DNA from: an uncultured Porphyromonadaceae bacterium
GTDB taxonomy: Bacteria > Bacteroidota > Bacteroidia > Bacteroidales > Muribaculaceae
Direction of reading: 5' to 3'
Assembly (NCBI GenBank): GCA_900541555.1
Contig: UQKE01000032.1
Span: forward strand, 1 to 25,118
Length of the DNA stretch: 25,118 bases
The position numbers were made by a program, and so were the translations under genes. Positions 8,465-16,206 of the stretch are shown one piece after another (within the stretch, counting starts at the first letter, position 1; the number at the start of each line of letters is the position of its first letter). The notes below the pieces were generated by a model that saw nothing but the letters and a program-made list of their open reading frames with translations, searched no databases and was not told the origin of the DNA.

Positions 8465-8496
8465 CAAATGTAACTAATAAGATACAAACAAACAAA
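8465..8496 (-). promoter_or_regulatory. Promoter of the higBA-like operon
   Basis: The minus strand reads TTTG (8496-8493), 20 bp, then TACATTTG (8472-8465); both elements match consensus exactly. Transcription would start around 8460-8462, at or next to the GTG proposed as toxin start, implying a leaderless or nearly leaderless message if that start is right. The AT-rich setting means a chance match is possible. Confidence 0.5.
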
Positions 8497-8652
8497 TAAT
8501 CAAACCTTTTTTTATCTTTCTCTAATTCTGATTTCCCTAACAACAATATGCGTTTTACCTTACAGAAAGCAATTTACATCCAACCACGATGGAAACAAGA
8601 GCCATTCTTTTCTTCTAATTCCATATTGATCAGAACTACAATGGGCATTACC

Positions 8653-8670
8653 AATAGATTCAAATCTATT
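8653..8670. repeat. 18-bp inverted repeat overlapping the PBP1A stop codon
   Basis: AATAGATT (8653-8660) and AATCTATT (8663-8670) are perfect complements separated by CA, and the right arm contains two bases of the PBP1A stop codon. No T run follows on either strand, so it is not a classical terminator. The remaining sequence between 8497 and 8652 shows no convincing gene. Confidence 0.5.
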
Positions 8671-11062
8671 ATTCGAACACGCTTTCCATAGCCTCCACCG
8701 GCGGTGCCTCTTCGACAAATTCATCGCCGTATGTCTCCTTGAAGCAAGGCGAAAATCCTGCCGGCGGTTCGGGGAAGCGATCGGTTTGGGAATATGGCAA
8801 CGACTTGTCGGCATACACTTTATTCATATACAGCCCATAAATCGGCAAAGCCATCGATGCGCCCTGCCCTTGCGCCATGCTGTTGAAATGGATATAGCGT
8901 TCGTCGCCACCAACCCATACGCCCGACACCAAATGAGGCGTGAAGCCCATAAACCATCCATCGGCATTATAGTTGGTCGTACCCGTTTTTCCACCCATTG
9001 GCGCTGTTATGTTGTACGGGGCGCGACGCAACCTGTTTCCCGTGCCGGCGTTGATCACGTTTTGCAGAATGTCTATCATTTTGAAATACGCCTCTTCGCT
9101 AATCACTTCCGTGTATTGCGGAGAAAATTCCGAAATGACATTGCCATTGTTGTCCGTTATCCTCGTCACATAAATCGGATCGACGCGCAGCCCTTGGTTG
9201 GCGAAAGCCGTATAGGCTGTGACCATTTCGCGCACCGACACATCGCACGGGCCAAGACACAACGACATCACCGCGTCGAGATGGTTCGTGATTCCAAAAG
9301 TGTGCATCGTGCGCACCAATGCCGCAGGCGACAAATGGCTCATCAATCGTGCTGAAATCCAGTTGTTGGAGTTTGTCAAAGCCCAATACAAATCGACAGT
9401 TTCGCCCACGCGCGCCCTGCTCGCGTTTCGCGGCTGCCACACCTGCCCGGTCGGCAACTGTATCGTCGGCTGCGCATTGAGGAAGGTGTCGCAAGGCGTA
9501 TATCCCTCCTCAAAAGCATAAGTATAAAGGAATGGTTTTACCGTCGACCCAATCTGCCGACGGCCCACACCGGCCATGTCGTATTGGAAAAATTTAAAAT
9601 TCGGACCGCCCACATAAGCCTTGATCTGCCCGCTAATCGGGTCCATCGACATGAAACCCGCCCGAAGGAACATTTTCTCGTAAAGGATCGAGTCGCGAGG
9701 CGTCATCGTCGTGTCGATTGCGCCTTTATAGGAAAACACTTGCATGTCGACCGGACGATCGAACGCGTCGAAAATCTCGCTTTCCGACATGCCCGCTTCC
9801 TGCATCACGCGGTATCGCTCGCTTTGGCGAATGGCGCGATCCACTAATTTTTGCGCCGTCAACGCCCCTAATTCAGCGCGGTTGGTCGTATAAGGTCCGG
9901 TCTTTCGCTTTTCCCTGTCGAATTGCGGCTGCAAATTGTCGCGCAAATGTTGTTCCACCGCTTCTTCCGCATATCGTTGCATGCGCGAATCGATAGACGT
10001 GTATATGCGCAACCCGTCGGTATAAATATTGTATTTCGACCCGTCGGGTTTTGGATTTTTCTCCACCCACCCATAAAGCGGGTTGGTCTCCCAAGAAATG
10101 GAATCGTCCACATAGCGCTGATAATCCCATTCGGGATAGTCGCCGCGTTCCGGCTTCTTCGCCTGCATCATCAAGCGCACCGCTTCGCGGAAATAAGGCG
10201 CGATTCCGTCCTTATGGTCGACACGATGGTAATCGAGCACCAACGGCAGTGCGCACAAAGAATCGCATTCCTCTTGCGAAAGCATCTCCGCCTTGCACAT
10301 TTGGGCAAGGACCACATTGCGCCGCTCCGTGGCAGCTTCCGGACGACGTATCGGATTGTAGAGCGATGGATTCTTCACCATGCCGACGAGCAACGCTGCT
10401 TCTTCCACCTTCAAGCTGTCGGGCGTAGTGCCGAAATACACATAGGCTGCCGTTTTTATGCCGACTGCATTGTTCAAAAAGTCGAATTGGTTGAGATACA
10501 TTTTAATGATCTCTTCTTTCGTATACAGCCGTTCCAACTTCAAAGCAATCGCCCACTCCACCGGCTTCTGCATCGCGCGATCCATCAACCCTTGCGATTC
10601 AGGAGAATAAAGTTGCTTTGCAAGCTGTTGCGTAATGGTACTTCCTCCGCCCGAATTGCGCTGTCCGAGCAAAACTGTTTTCACCAACACGCGAGTCAAC
10701 GCGCGCAAGTCGATACCGGAATGCCTTTTGAATCGAATATCTTCCGTTGCAATCAATGCATTGATCACATTCGGCGAGATTTCGTCGTAATCGGCATAAA
10801 CGCGATTATTCTTGTTTTGGTAGAAACGCCCCATTTCCACGCCGTCGCTCGTAAACAAGCGCGACGCATATTTGTCTTCCGGATTCATCAACCCTTCCAC
10901 AGGCGGCATGTAACCGACATGACCGTTATAGACCAATGCACCAATTATCATAATCAATCCGACCACGACAAAATTGGCTATCCAAAGGGCTATCGCAATA
11001 CTCTTGCTGCGTTTCGCATTTTTTATCTGTTTCTCCGGCTGCGGCCGGTTGTCTATATCCAT
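8669..11062 (-). CDS. mrcA: Bifunctional penicillin-binding protein 1A (transglycosylase/transpeptidase)
   Basis: The 797-residue class A PBP polymerises lipid II and cross-links peptidoglycan in the periplasm. A single membrane anchor spans about residues 22-44. The GT51 domain shows the catalytic motif EDIRFKRHSGID (Glu107) and RNSGGGSTITQQLAKQL. The transpeptidase domain has all three active-site motifs: STVK (Ser506, Lys509), SNN (565-567) and KTGT (692-695). The C-terminus is short and acidic (VEEAPPVEAMESVFE). Length and order fit the Bacteroidetes PBP1A. It is monocistronic by spacing: the next minus-strand gene downstream has its own promoter. Nothing suggests loss of activity. Confidence 0.96.
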   Translation of the reverse strand: MDIDNRPQPEKQIKNAKRSKSIAIALWIANFVVVGLIMIIGALVYNGHVGYMPPVEGLMNPEDKYASRLFTSDGVEMGRFYQNKNNRVYADYDEISPNVINALIATEDIRFKRHSGIDLRALTRVLVKTVLLGQRNSGGGSTITQQLAKQLYSPESQGLMDRAMQKPVEWAIALKLERLYTKEEIIKMYLNQFDFLNNAVGIKTAAYVYFGTTPDSLKVEEAALLVGMVKNPSLYNPIRRPEAATERRNVVLAQMCKAEMLSQEECDSLCALPLVLDYHRVDHKDGIAPYFREAVRLMMQAKKPERGDYPEWDYQRYVDDSISWETNPLYGWVEKNPKPDGSKYNIYTDGLRIYTSIDSRMQRYAEEAVEQHLRDNLQPQFDREKRKTGPYTTNRAELGALTAQKLVDRAIRQSERYRVMQEAGMSESEIFDAFDRPVDMQVFSYKGAIDTTMTPRDSILYEKMFLRAGFMSMDPISGQIKAYVGGPNFKFFQYDMAGVGRRQIGSTVKPFLYTYAFEEGYTPCDTFLNAQPTIQLPTGQVWQPRNASRARVGETVDLYWALTNSNNWISARLMSHLSPAALVRTMHTFGITNHLDAVMSLCLGPCDVSVREMVTAYTAFANQGLRVDPIYVTRITDNNGNVISEFSPQYTEVISEEAYFKMIDILQNVINAGTGNRLRRAPYNITAPMGGKTGTTNYNADGWFMGFTPHLVSGVWVGGDERYIHFNSMAQGQGASMALPIYGLYMNKVYADKSLPYSQTDRFPEPPAGFSPCFKETYGDEFVEEAPPVEAMESVFE

Positions 11063-11136
11063 ATTTTCTTTTTTAAGATTGAAAATCCACGCAAAGCAAA
11101 AAACACACGCTCATAGTTGCAGTTGCTTATGTAATA

Positions 11137-11144
11137 CAAAAGTA
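11137..11144 (-). promoter_or_regulatory. -7 promoter element for PBP1A
   Basis: The minus strand reads TACTTTTG, a full TAnnTTTG match, 74 bp before the PBP1A ATG. The -33 position is not recognisable. The rest of the 287-bp divergent gap (11063-11349) holds no gene that I can support. Confidence 0.35.
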
Positions 11145-11336
11145 GTAAATTTATTTATATTTCACCGTCATCCACGCTTTCTGCGCCAAATTTATCTCGC
11201 CGTCCGACAAATGAACCGCAAATCGGCAAGCATAGAAACCGTCTCTTACCCCATCTCGGAACACATTCAGCCGCCATCCATTTCCGACAATTTTCGCAAA
11301 CAAAACAACCCGATCAAAGAAATTCAGGAAATTTTG

Positions 11337-11344
11337 TAAATTTG
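11337..11344 (+). promoter_or_regulatory. -7 promoter element immediately before the MIP18/SUF gene
   Basis: TAAATTTG is a full match to TAnnTTTG and ends only 5 bp before the ATG at 11350, so a transcript would start at or just before the start codon. The -33 box is not recognisable. Confidence 0.35.
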
Positions 11345-11349
11345 CAATC

Positions 11350-11670
11350 ATGGAAACAACAGAAAAACTCGCATTGGAAGAAAAAATCGTCAAAATGCTA
11401 AAAACGGTTTTCGATCCTGAAATCCCCGTCAACGTCTATGATTTGGGATTAATCTACAACATCGACGTCGACGACAACCGGCAAGTGAAAATCGACATGA
11501 CGCTGACTGCGCCCAACTGCCCCGCCGCAGATTTTATCATTGAAGACATTCGAATAAAAATCGAAAGCATCGAAGGCGTTGCCGGCGTCGACATCAACCT
11601 CGTGTTCGAACCGGAGTGGAATCAAGACATGATGACAGAAGAAGCAAAACTCGAACTCGGCTTTCTTTAA
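11350..11670 (+). CDS. MIP18/DUF59 family Fe-S cluster assembly protein (SUF-associated type)
   Basis: This 106-residue protein is a complete single MIP18 (DUF59) domain. It has the signature DPEIPVNVYDLGLIY and the cysteine-containing MTLTAPNCPAADF, followed by VDINLVFEPEWN. Family members such as the SUF-linked DUF59 proteins, PaaD and eukaryotic MIP18 help place iron-sulfur clusters on target enzymes. No suf operon is adjacent; the lpxH gene follows after 7 bp and is probably cotranscribed. The start at 11350 gives the usual short charged helix before the signature. A direct role in Fe-S assembly is family-based inference. Confidence 0.9.
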   Translation: METTEKLALEEKIVKMLKTVFDPEIPVNVYDLGLIYNIDVDDNRQVKIDMTLTAPNCPAADFIIEDIRIKIESIEGVAGVDINLVFEPEWNQDMMTEEAKLELGFL

Positions 11671-11677
11671 ACGACAA

Positions 11678-12436
11678 ATGGAAAAGACGCTCACATATTT
11701 CCTTTCCGACTTTCATTTAGGCGCACGATACATCGACAATCCTGCCGCGCACGAACGCCGCATTGTCGACTTTCTCGAATCCGTCAAAGACACGGCAAAA
11801 GAAATCTATTTGTTAGGCGATATTCTCGATTATTGGTATGAATACCGCTATGTCGTGCCTCGCGGATTTGTCCGCTTTTTCGGAAAATTGGCAGAATTGA
11901 GCGACAACGGCACTGCCATATATTGGTTTATCGGCAACCACGACATTTGGATTTTCGACTACCTGCCGAACGAATTGGGCGTCAAAATCATCGATGCTCC
12001 GATGGTCAAAACAATCGGCGGAAAACGCTTTTTCCTCGACCATGGAGACGGCGTGGGGCAAAGAAAACGCTCGTTCCGCATACTGCGCTCCGTATTTCGC
12101 AACAAAACATGCCAAAAACTTTATGCAGCAATCCATCCACGTTGGACTGTGCCATTCGCGCTCCGATGGTCAAACGGCAGCCGCAAAGACGACTCCTACC
12201 CGCAGTACTTGGGCGAAAACAACGAATATCTCGAACAATTTGCAAAAACATACACCGGCGAAACTGTCGACTATTTCGTTTTCGGTCACCGACACATCAT
12301 GCTCGACAAGCCCATTGGCGAAAAAAGCCGCTTAATCGTGCTGGGCGATTGGATACATTTCTGCTCGTACGCCGTATTCGACGGGGAAAATCTGACCTTG
12401 AAAAGGTTTCGCGACGAAGCCGGCAAAAAATCATAA
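11678..12436 (+). CDS. lpxH: UDP-2,3-diacylglucosamine diphosphatase LpxH
   Basis: A 252-residue metallophosphoesterase that removes UMP from UDP-2,3-diacylglucosamine to give lipid X in lipid A synthesis, at the cytoplasmic face of the inner membrane. All metal-binding motifs are present in order: SDFHLG (Asp11, His13), LGDILDYW (Asp48), GNHD (87-90 region), DHGDG (His122) and FGHRH (His204, His206). The charged insert around residues 125-175 (RKRSFRILRSVFRN) fits the membrane/substrate cap of LpxH-type enzymes. It lies 7 bp after the MIP18-type gene. KdsA, acting in the same Kdo-lipid A pathway, is encoded elsewhere in the window. Confidence 0.93.
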   Translation: MEKTLTYFLSDFHLGARYIDNPAAHERRIVDFLESVKDTAKEIYLLGDILDYWYEYRYVVPRGFVRFFGKLAELSDNGTAIYWFIGNHDIWIFDYLPNELGVKIIDAPMVKTIGGKRFFLDHGDGVGQRKRSFRILRSVFRNKTCQKLYAAIHPRWTVPFALRWSNGSRKDDSYPQYLGENNEYLEQFAKTYTGETVDYFVFGHRHIMLDKPIGEKSRLIVLGDWIHFCSYAVFDGENLTLKRFRDEAGKKS

Positions 12437-12614
12437 GTAACTGCCGCGCAATTCCGATTTGACACGTTTCTCAAATGCAAAAATAAAGCAAATGCCCTGA
12501 AATAAACAAATATTAACATTTTAAGGAATTTTGTCAAAATTATCATCACCCTAATTTTTAGGAATTTACCAAAACAACTATAAAACAACAGTGTTGCACA
12601 ACATAACATTTTGC

Positions 12615-12645
12615 TTGCACAACCTGAAATATTGGGAGACATTTG
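12615..12645 (+). promoter_or_regulatory. Promoter for an orphan small RNA
   Basis: TTG at 12615-12617, a 20-bp spacer and GACATTTG at 12638-12645 (7 of 8 against TAnnTTTG) form a Bacteroidota-type promoter in the middle of a 377-bp gap. A perfect terminator ends at 12741, and no coding region lies between. Confidence 0.5.
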
Positions 12646-12649
12646 CATC

Positions 12650-12741
12650 ACAAACCTAAAACAATCTTTTTTACCTTAAAAAGGAATTATACCTATTGGA
12701 AACCTATAAAGAAAGGACCTTTGTGAGAAAGGTCCTTTTTT
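12650..12741 (+). ncRNA. Candidate small RNA, about 90 nt
   Basis: The predicted transcript starts near 12650 and ends at a perfect terminator. It has no ATG-initiated reading frame. Visible parts are a small CCTT/AAGG hairpin around 12674-12684, a block with repeated ACCTA-like words (at about 12655, 12673, 12691 and 12702), and the strong 11-bp terminator stem. It lies 210 bp past lpxH and is separated from ispD by that gene's own promoter, so it is an independent unit and not a leader. A promoter-to-terminator layout like this is described for the Bacteroidales-1 RNA family, but I cannot confirm membership. A terminator for long lpxH read-through is the main alternative. Confidence 0.5.
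12712..12741 (+). terminator. Perfect 11-bp Rho-independent terminator
   Basis: AAAGGACCTTT (12712-12722) pairs without mismatch with AAAGGTCCTTT (12728-12738) around a GTGAG loop; six T end the structure at 12741. It is 275 bp after the lpxH stop, unusually far for that gene, which supports a separate transcript ending here. Confidence 0.9.
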
Positions 12742-12763
12742 GCGTCCACAAGCACACATAATA

Positions 12764-12795
12764 TTTGCACAACCGCCAAGTTTTTCCTTATTTTG
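12764..12795 (+). promoter_or_regulatory. Promoter of ispD-recG
   Basis: TTTG (12764-12767), 20 bp, then TTATTTTG (12788-12795, 7 of 8 against TAnnTTTG) predicts a start near 12799 and a short leader before the ATG at 12814. The -33 box begins the word TTGCACAAC, which also occurs at 12594 and 12615. Confidence 0.55.
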
Positions 12796-12813
12796 TAAAT
12801 CAACTTTTCCGAC

Positions 12814-13491
12814 ATGAAGAAATACGTTATCATTGTGGCCGGCGGCACAGGCACGCGATTTGGAGGCACGCTTCCGAAACAATTCGTCCCATTAAACGGG
12901 ATTCCTGTGCTGATGCAAACGATAAAAGCGTTCCACGACTACGACCCGCAAGCACGCCTCATCGTGGCACTGCCGGCACAATTCGCCGGCCTTTGGAAAG
13001 AACTTTGCAGGTCGCATCAATTCGATATTCCTCACAAAATAGCAGACGGCGGCGCCACTCGCTTTGATTCCGTCAAAAAAGCATTAGCGGCAATCCCCGA
13101 AAATGAAGGGCTTGTTGCTGTCCACGACGGCGCTCGTCCGCTCGTTCGCTCAACGACGATAGCATCCGGATTTGCCACAGCCGAATCGACAGGAAGCGCC
13201 GTGCCGGTCGTTCCGCTCACCGACAGCGTCAGGCAACTCGACGGCACGGATTCGCACGCCGTCGACCGCAAAACCCTTGTGGCTGTACAAACCCCGCAAA
13301 TTTTCCAAATCGCCATGCTGAAAAAAGCCTATGCGGCCGCCAACAGCGATTCGTTCACCGACGATGCCTCGGTAGTCGAAGCCGCAGGCTATAAAATTGC
13401 CCTATACGATGGCGATGCCGAAAACATAAAAATCACCCATCCGGCCGACTTGAAAATCGCCAAATGGATATTGACACAACGTAATGTTTGA
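12814..13491 (+). CDS. ispD: 2-C-methyl-D-erythritol 4-phosphate cytidylyltransferase IspD
   Basis: The 225-residue enzyme couples MEP to CTP in the non-mevalonate isoprenoid pathway. The nucleotide-binding N-terminus VAGGTGTRFGGTLPKQF contains the conserved Gly/Arg/Lys residues. The motif VAVHDGARPLV follows, and the later segments VQTPQIF, TDDASVVE and NIKITHPADL are typical of IspD. The length is normal for a monofunctional enzyme with no IspF fusion. Its end overlaps the recG start by 8 bp, so the two are translated from one message. The annotation is secure. Confidence 0.96.
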   Translation: MKKYVIIVAGGTGTRFGGTLPKQFVPLNGIPVLMQTIKAFHDYDPQARLIVALPAQFAGLWKELCRSHQFDIPHKIADGGATRFDSVKKALAAIPENEGLVAVHDGARPLVRSTTIASGFATAESTGSAVPVVPLTDSVRQLDGTDSHAVDRKTLVAVQTPQIFQIAMLKKAYAAANSDSFTDDASVVEAAGYKIALYDGDAENIKITHPADLKIAKWILTQRNV

Positions 13492-15574
13492 CCCAGCGAA
13501 CACCGACATAAAATATTTGGCCGGAGTCGGGCCGAAACGCGCCGAATTGCTCAACAAGCAACTCGGCATACGCTCATGCCGCGACCTGCTCTACTATTTT
13601 CCTTTTAGATACGTCGACCGCAGCCGCATTTATACAATTGCCGAACTCACATCCGACATGCCCGACATCCAAATCAAGGGACATTTCGTCTCCTTTACCA
13701 TCCATGGAGAAGGGGCAAAACGCCGCTTGCAAGGATTGTTTTCCGACGGCACCGGCATCATCGACGTCGTTTGGTTCAACAGAGTCAAATCCATCTCCGA
13801 ATCCTACCACACCGGCATCGAATATATTTTGTTTGGCAAACCCTCCATATTCAACGGGCATCCGAACCTCGTCCATCCGGAAATAGAACCGGCCGTCGAA
13901 GAGTCGAGGCCGCGCGGACTGCAAGGGGTGTACAACCTGACCGACACGCTTCGCAACCGCTCGTTCACCTCGAAAACCATCCGGACGCTCGTCCACAACC
14001 TATTCGACAAAATAAAATCGCTTCCCGAAACACTCCCCCAATCCGTTCGCGAAAAGTACCGGCTCATCGGGCTCTACGACGCGCTTTCCAACATCCACAT
14101 GCCCACGTCGCTCGACATGCTCCAAAAAGCAAAATTGCGGCTGAAATTCGAAGAATTGTTTCTCATACAGCTCAACATCCTGAAATACGCGAAAACTCGG
14201 AAAGCAGAAGTGCGCGGATTCATGTTTCCACGCATCGGCAGCCACTTCAACCGTTTCTATTCCGAAGTGTTGCCATTCTCGCTGACCGAAGCCCAAAAGC
14301 AAGTGATTCGAGAAATCCGCGACGACATGCGCACCGGACGCCAAATGAACCGCTTGCTTCAAGGCGACGTAGGGAGCGGAAAAACCATCGTGGCTTTGAT
14401 GTCGGCACTGATTGCTGCCGACAACGGTTTCCAAACCTGCATCATGGCGCCAACCGAGATCCTTGCCACACAGCATTACGAATCGTTGAGCGCAATGTGC
14501 AACAAAATCGGTGTCAAGATAGAATTGCTGACCGGCTCCACGAAGAAAAGCAAACGGGAAGAAATCGCCAACGGGCTGTTGGACGGAAGCATCCATATCC
14601 TTGTCGGGACCCACGCCGTCATTGAAGACAACGTGAATTTCCGCAGGCTCGGCTTAGTCGTAATCGACGAACAACACCGCTTTGGTGTGGCGCAACGAGC
14701 AAAGCTATGGAACAAAAACGTCAATCCGCCTCATGTCTTGGTAATGACAGCAACTCCGATTCCGCGAACTCTTGCCATGACGGTCTATGGCGACCTCGAC
14801 GTGTCGGCCATCACCCAACTCCCGCCGGGCAGGAAACCCATTGCAACCCTGCTCAAATACGAAAACAGCCGCACATCCGTCAACCAAATCATCCGCAAAG
14901 AATTGCAATCCGGACGGCAAGTCTACATCGTATATCCATTAATCCAAGAAAACGAAAAACTCGACTTGAAAAATGTGGAAGACGGTTTCCAATACGCTCG
15001 TGAAACATTCAGCGATTTCAATGTCGGCCTCGTGCATGGAAAAATGAAACCGGCCGACAAAGACCGCCAAATGCAACTCTTTGCCACAGGAAAGACACAA
15101 ATACTCGTTGCCACCACCGTCATCGAAGTCGGTGTCAACGTCCCGAATGCGTCGGTGATGATTATTGAAAATGCCGAACGATTCGGACTGTCGCAACTCC
15201 ACCAACTTCGCGGACGCGTAGGGCGGGGAGCCGACCAATCGTACTGCATCCTGATGACCAAACCCGACATATCGAAAGACACTCGGCGACGCTTGGAAAT
15301 CATGACTGAAACTTCCGACGGTTTTCAAATTGCAGAAGCCGACATGCAATTGCGCGGTCCCGGCGACATCGAAGGCACCCAACAAAGCGGCATCGCCTTC
15401 AATTTGCGCATCGCCAACCTCGCTGCCGACGGGCAAGTTGTCCGCATCGCCCGCGAATGCGCCGATGCCATCCTCAATGCCGACCCCGCGCTCGAGCATC
15501 CGGACAACCGGCTGCTTGCCGAACAATTGCGCCGTCATTTTGGAAAAACAATCGATTGGAGCCGCATCAGCTGA
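13484..15574 (+). CDS. recG: ATP-dependent DNA helicase RecG
   Basis: The 696-residue protein remodels stalled replication forks and Holliday junctions. The N-terminus holds the helix-hairpin-like YLAGVGPKRAELL and the OB/wedge domain (about residues 55-150) that splits the junction. The helicase motor follows: Walker A GDVGSGKT (294-301), MAPTEILA, DEQH (395-398), MTATPIPRTL, then the C-terminal motor with TTVIEVGVNVPNA and the QLHQLRGRVGRG motif, ending in the RecG wedge-contact region (LRGPGDIEGTQQSG). Length is typical. It overlaps ispD by 8 bp; the pairing is a shared transcript and not a functional link that I know of. Confidence 0.97.
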   Translation: MFDPANTDIKYLAGVGPKRAELLNKQLGIRSCRDLLYYFPFRYVDRSRIYTIAELTSDMPDIQIKGHFVSFTIHGEGAKRRLQGLFSDGTGIIDVVWFNRVKSISESYHTGIEYILFGKPSIFNGHPNLVHPEIEPAVEESRPRGLQGVYNLTDTLRNRSFTSKTIRTLVHNLFDKIKSLPETLPQSVREKYRLIGLYDALSNIHMPTSLDMLQKAKLRLKFEELFLIQLNILKYAKTRKAEVRGFMFPRIGSHFNRFYSEVLPFSLTEAQKQVIREIRDDMRTGRQMNRLLQGDVGSGKTIVALMSALIAADNGFQTCIMAPTEILATQHYESLSAMCNKIGVKIELLTGSTKKSKREEIANGLLDGSIHILVGTHAVIEDNVNFRRLGLVVIDEQHRFGVAQRAKLWNKNVNPPHVLVMTATPIPRTLAMTVYGDLDVSAITQLPPGRKPIATLLKYENSRTSVNQIIRKELQSGRQVYIVYPLIQENEKLDLKNVEDGFQYARETFSDFNVGLVHGKMKPADKDRQMQLFATGKTQILVATTVIEVGVNVPNASVMIIENAERFGLSQLHQLRGRVGRGADQSYCILMTKPDISKDTRRRLEIMTETSDGFQIAEADMQLRGPGDIEGTQQSGIAFNLRIANLAADGQVVRIARECADAILNADPALEHPDNRLLAEQLRRHFGKTIDWSRIS

Positions 15575-15680
15575 CACGCAGCTGCCATAAAAACAATTAA
15601 ATCCGTTTTGTTTTTCCTAAATAATGTCAAAATACGGAATCTTCGATGCCGTCAGAAATGCATATTCCACAAAAATATAA

Positions 15681-15688
15681 TAACTTTG
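15681..15688 (+). promoter_or_regulatory. -7 promoter element of ndk, deciding its start
   Basis: TAACTTTG matches TAnnTTTG exactly. Transcription would begin near 15692-15695, after the in-frame ATG at 15690 and before the one at 15714, which supports 15714 as the true start. The -33 position is weak (AATG). Confidence 0.5.
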
Positions 15689-15713
15689 GATGTCGAAAAA
15701 TTTCCTCACGCAA

Positions 15714-16178
15714 ATGGAAAAAACATTAGTCATTCTGAAACCAAGCGCCGTTGTTCGTGGAATAATGGGAGAAATCATATCCAGATTCGAACGGAAAGGA
15801 TTGATTATCACCGGAATGAAAATAATGCGTCTTTCCGACGAGTTGCTGAAAGAACACTACGCGCACCTTGTCGACAAGCCGTTTTTTCCATCGTTGGTAC
15901 GCTCCATGCAGGCCTCGCCTGTCGTGGTTTTGTGCGTGAAAGGCGTTGATGCCGTTGCAGTCGTCAGAAAAATGACAGGCGCCACCAACGGCCGGAATGC
16001 CGACACGGGGACAATTCGCGGCGATTACAGCATGAGCGGACAGCAAAACATCGTCCATGCTTCCGATACGCCCGAAAATGCCGAAAAAGAAATCCGGAGA
16101 TTCTTCGACGACGGCGAAATCACAGACTACATGCCTCAAACCATCGCCGCGCTTTATGCAGAAGACGAAATAGAATAA
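15714..16178 (+). CDS. ndk: Nucleoside diphosphate kinase
   Basis: The 154-residue enzyme equalises nucleoside triphosphate pools by phosphate transfer through a histidine. The start MEKTLVILKP is the canonical beginning of the family. The active-site His115 lies in NIVHASD, and GTIRGDY with GATNGRNADTGT gives the nucleotide site. An upstream ATG at 15690 would add eight residues (MSKNFLTQ) but lies in the promoter, so I prefer 15714. The M23 peptidase gene begins 28 bp after the stop and is probably in the same transcript. Confidence 0.95.
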   Translation: MEKTLVILKPSAVVRGIMGEIISRFERKGLIITGMKIMRLSDELLKEHYAHLVDKPFFPSLVRSMQASPVVVLCVKGVDAVAVVRKMTGATNGRNADTGTIRGDYSMSGQQNIVHASDTPENAEKEIRRFFDDGEITDYMPQTIAALYAEDEIE

Positions 16179-16206
16179 CAAACCGACTATAAAAAATACG
16201 CGACAA

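Noticed and set aside
8560..8668. Possible remnant coding sequence downstream of PBP1A on the minus strand
   Set aside because: A short frame reads on past the PBP1A end in another frame, but no family match could be recognised, so a gene remnant is not supported.
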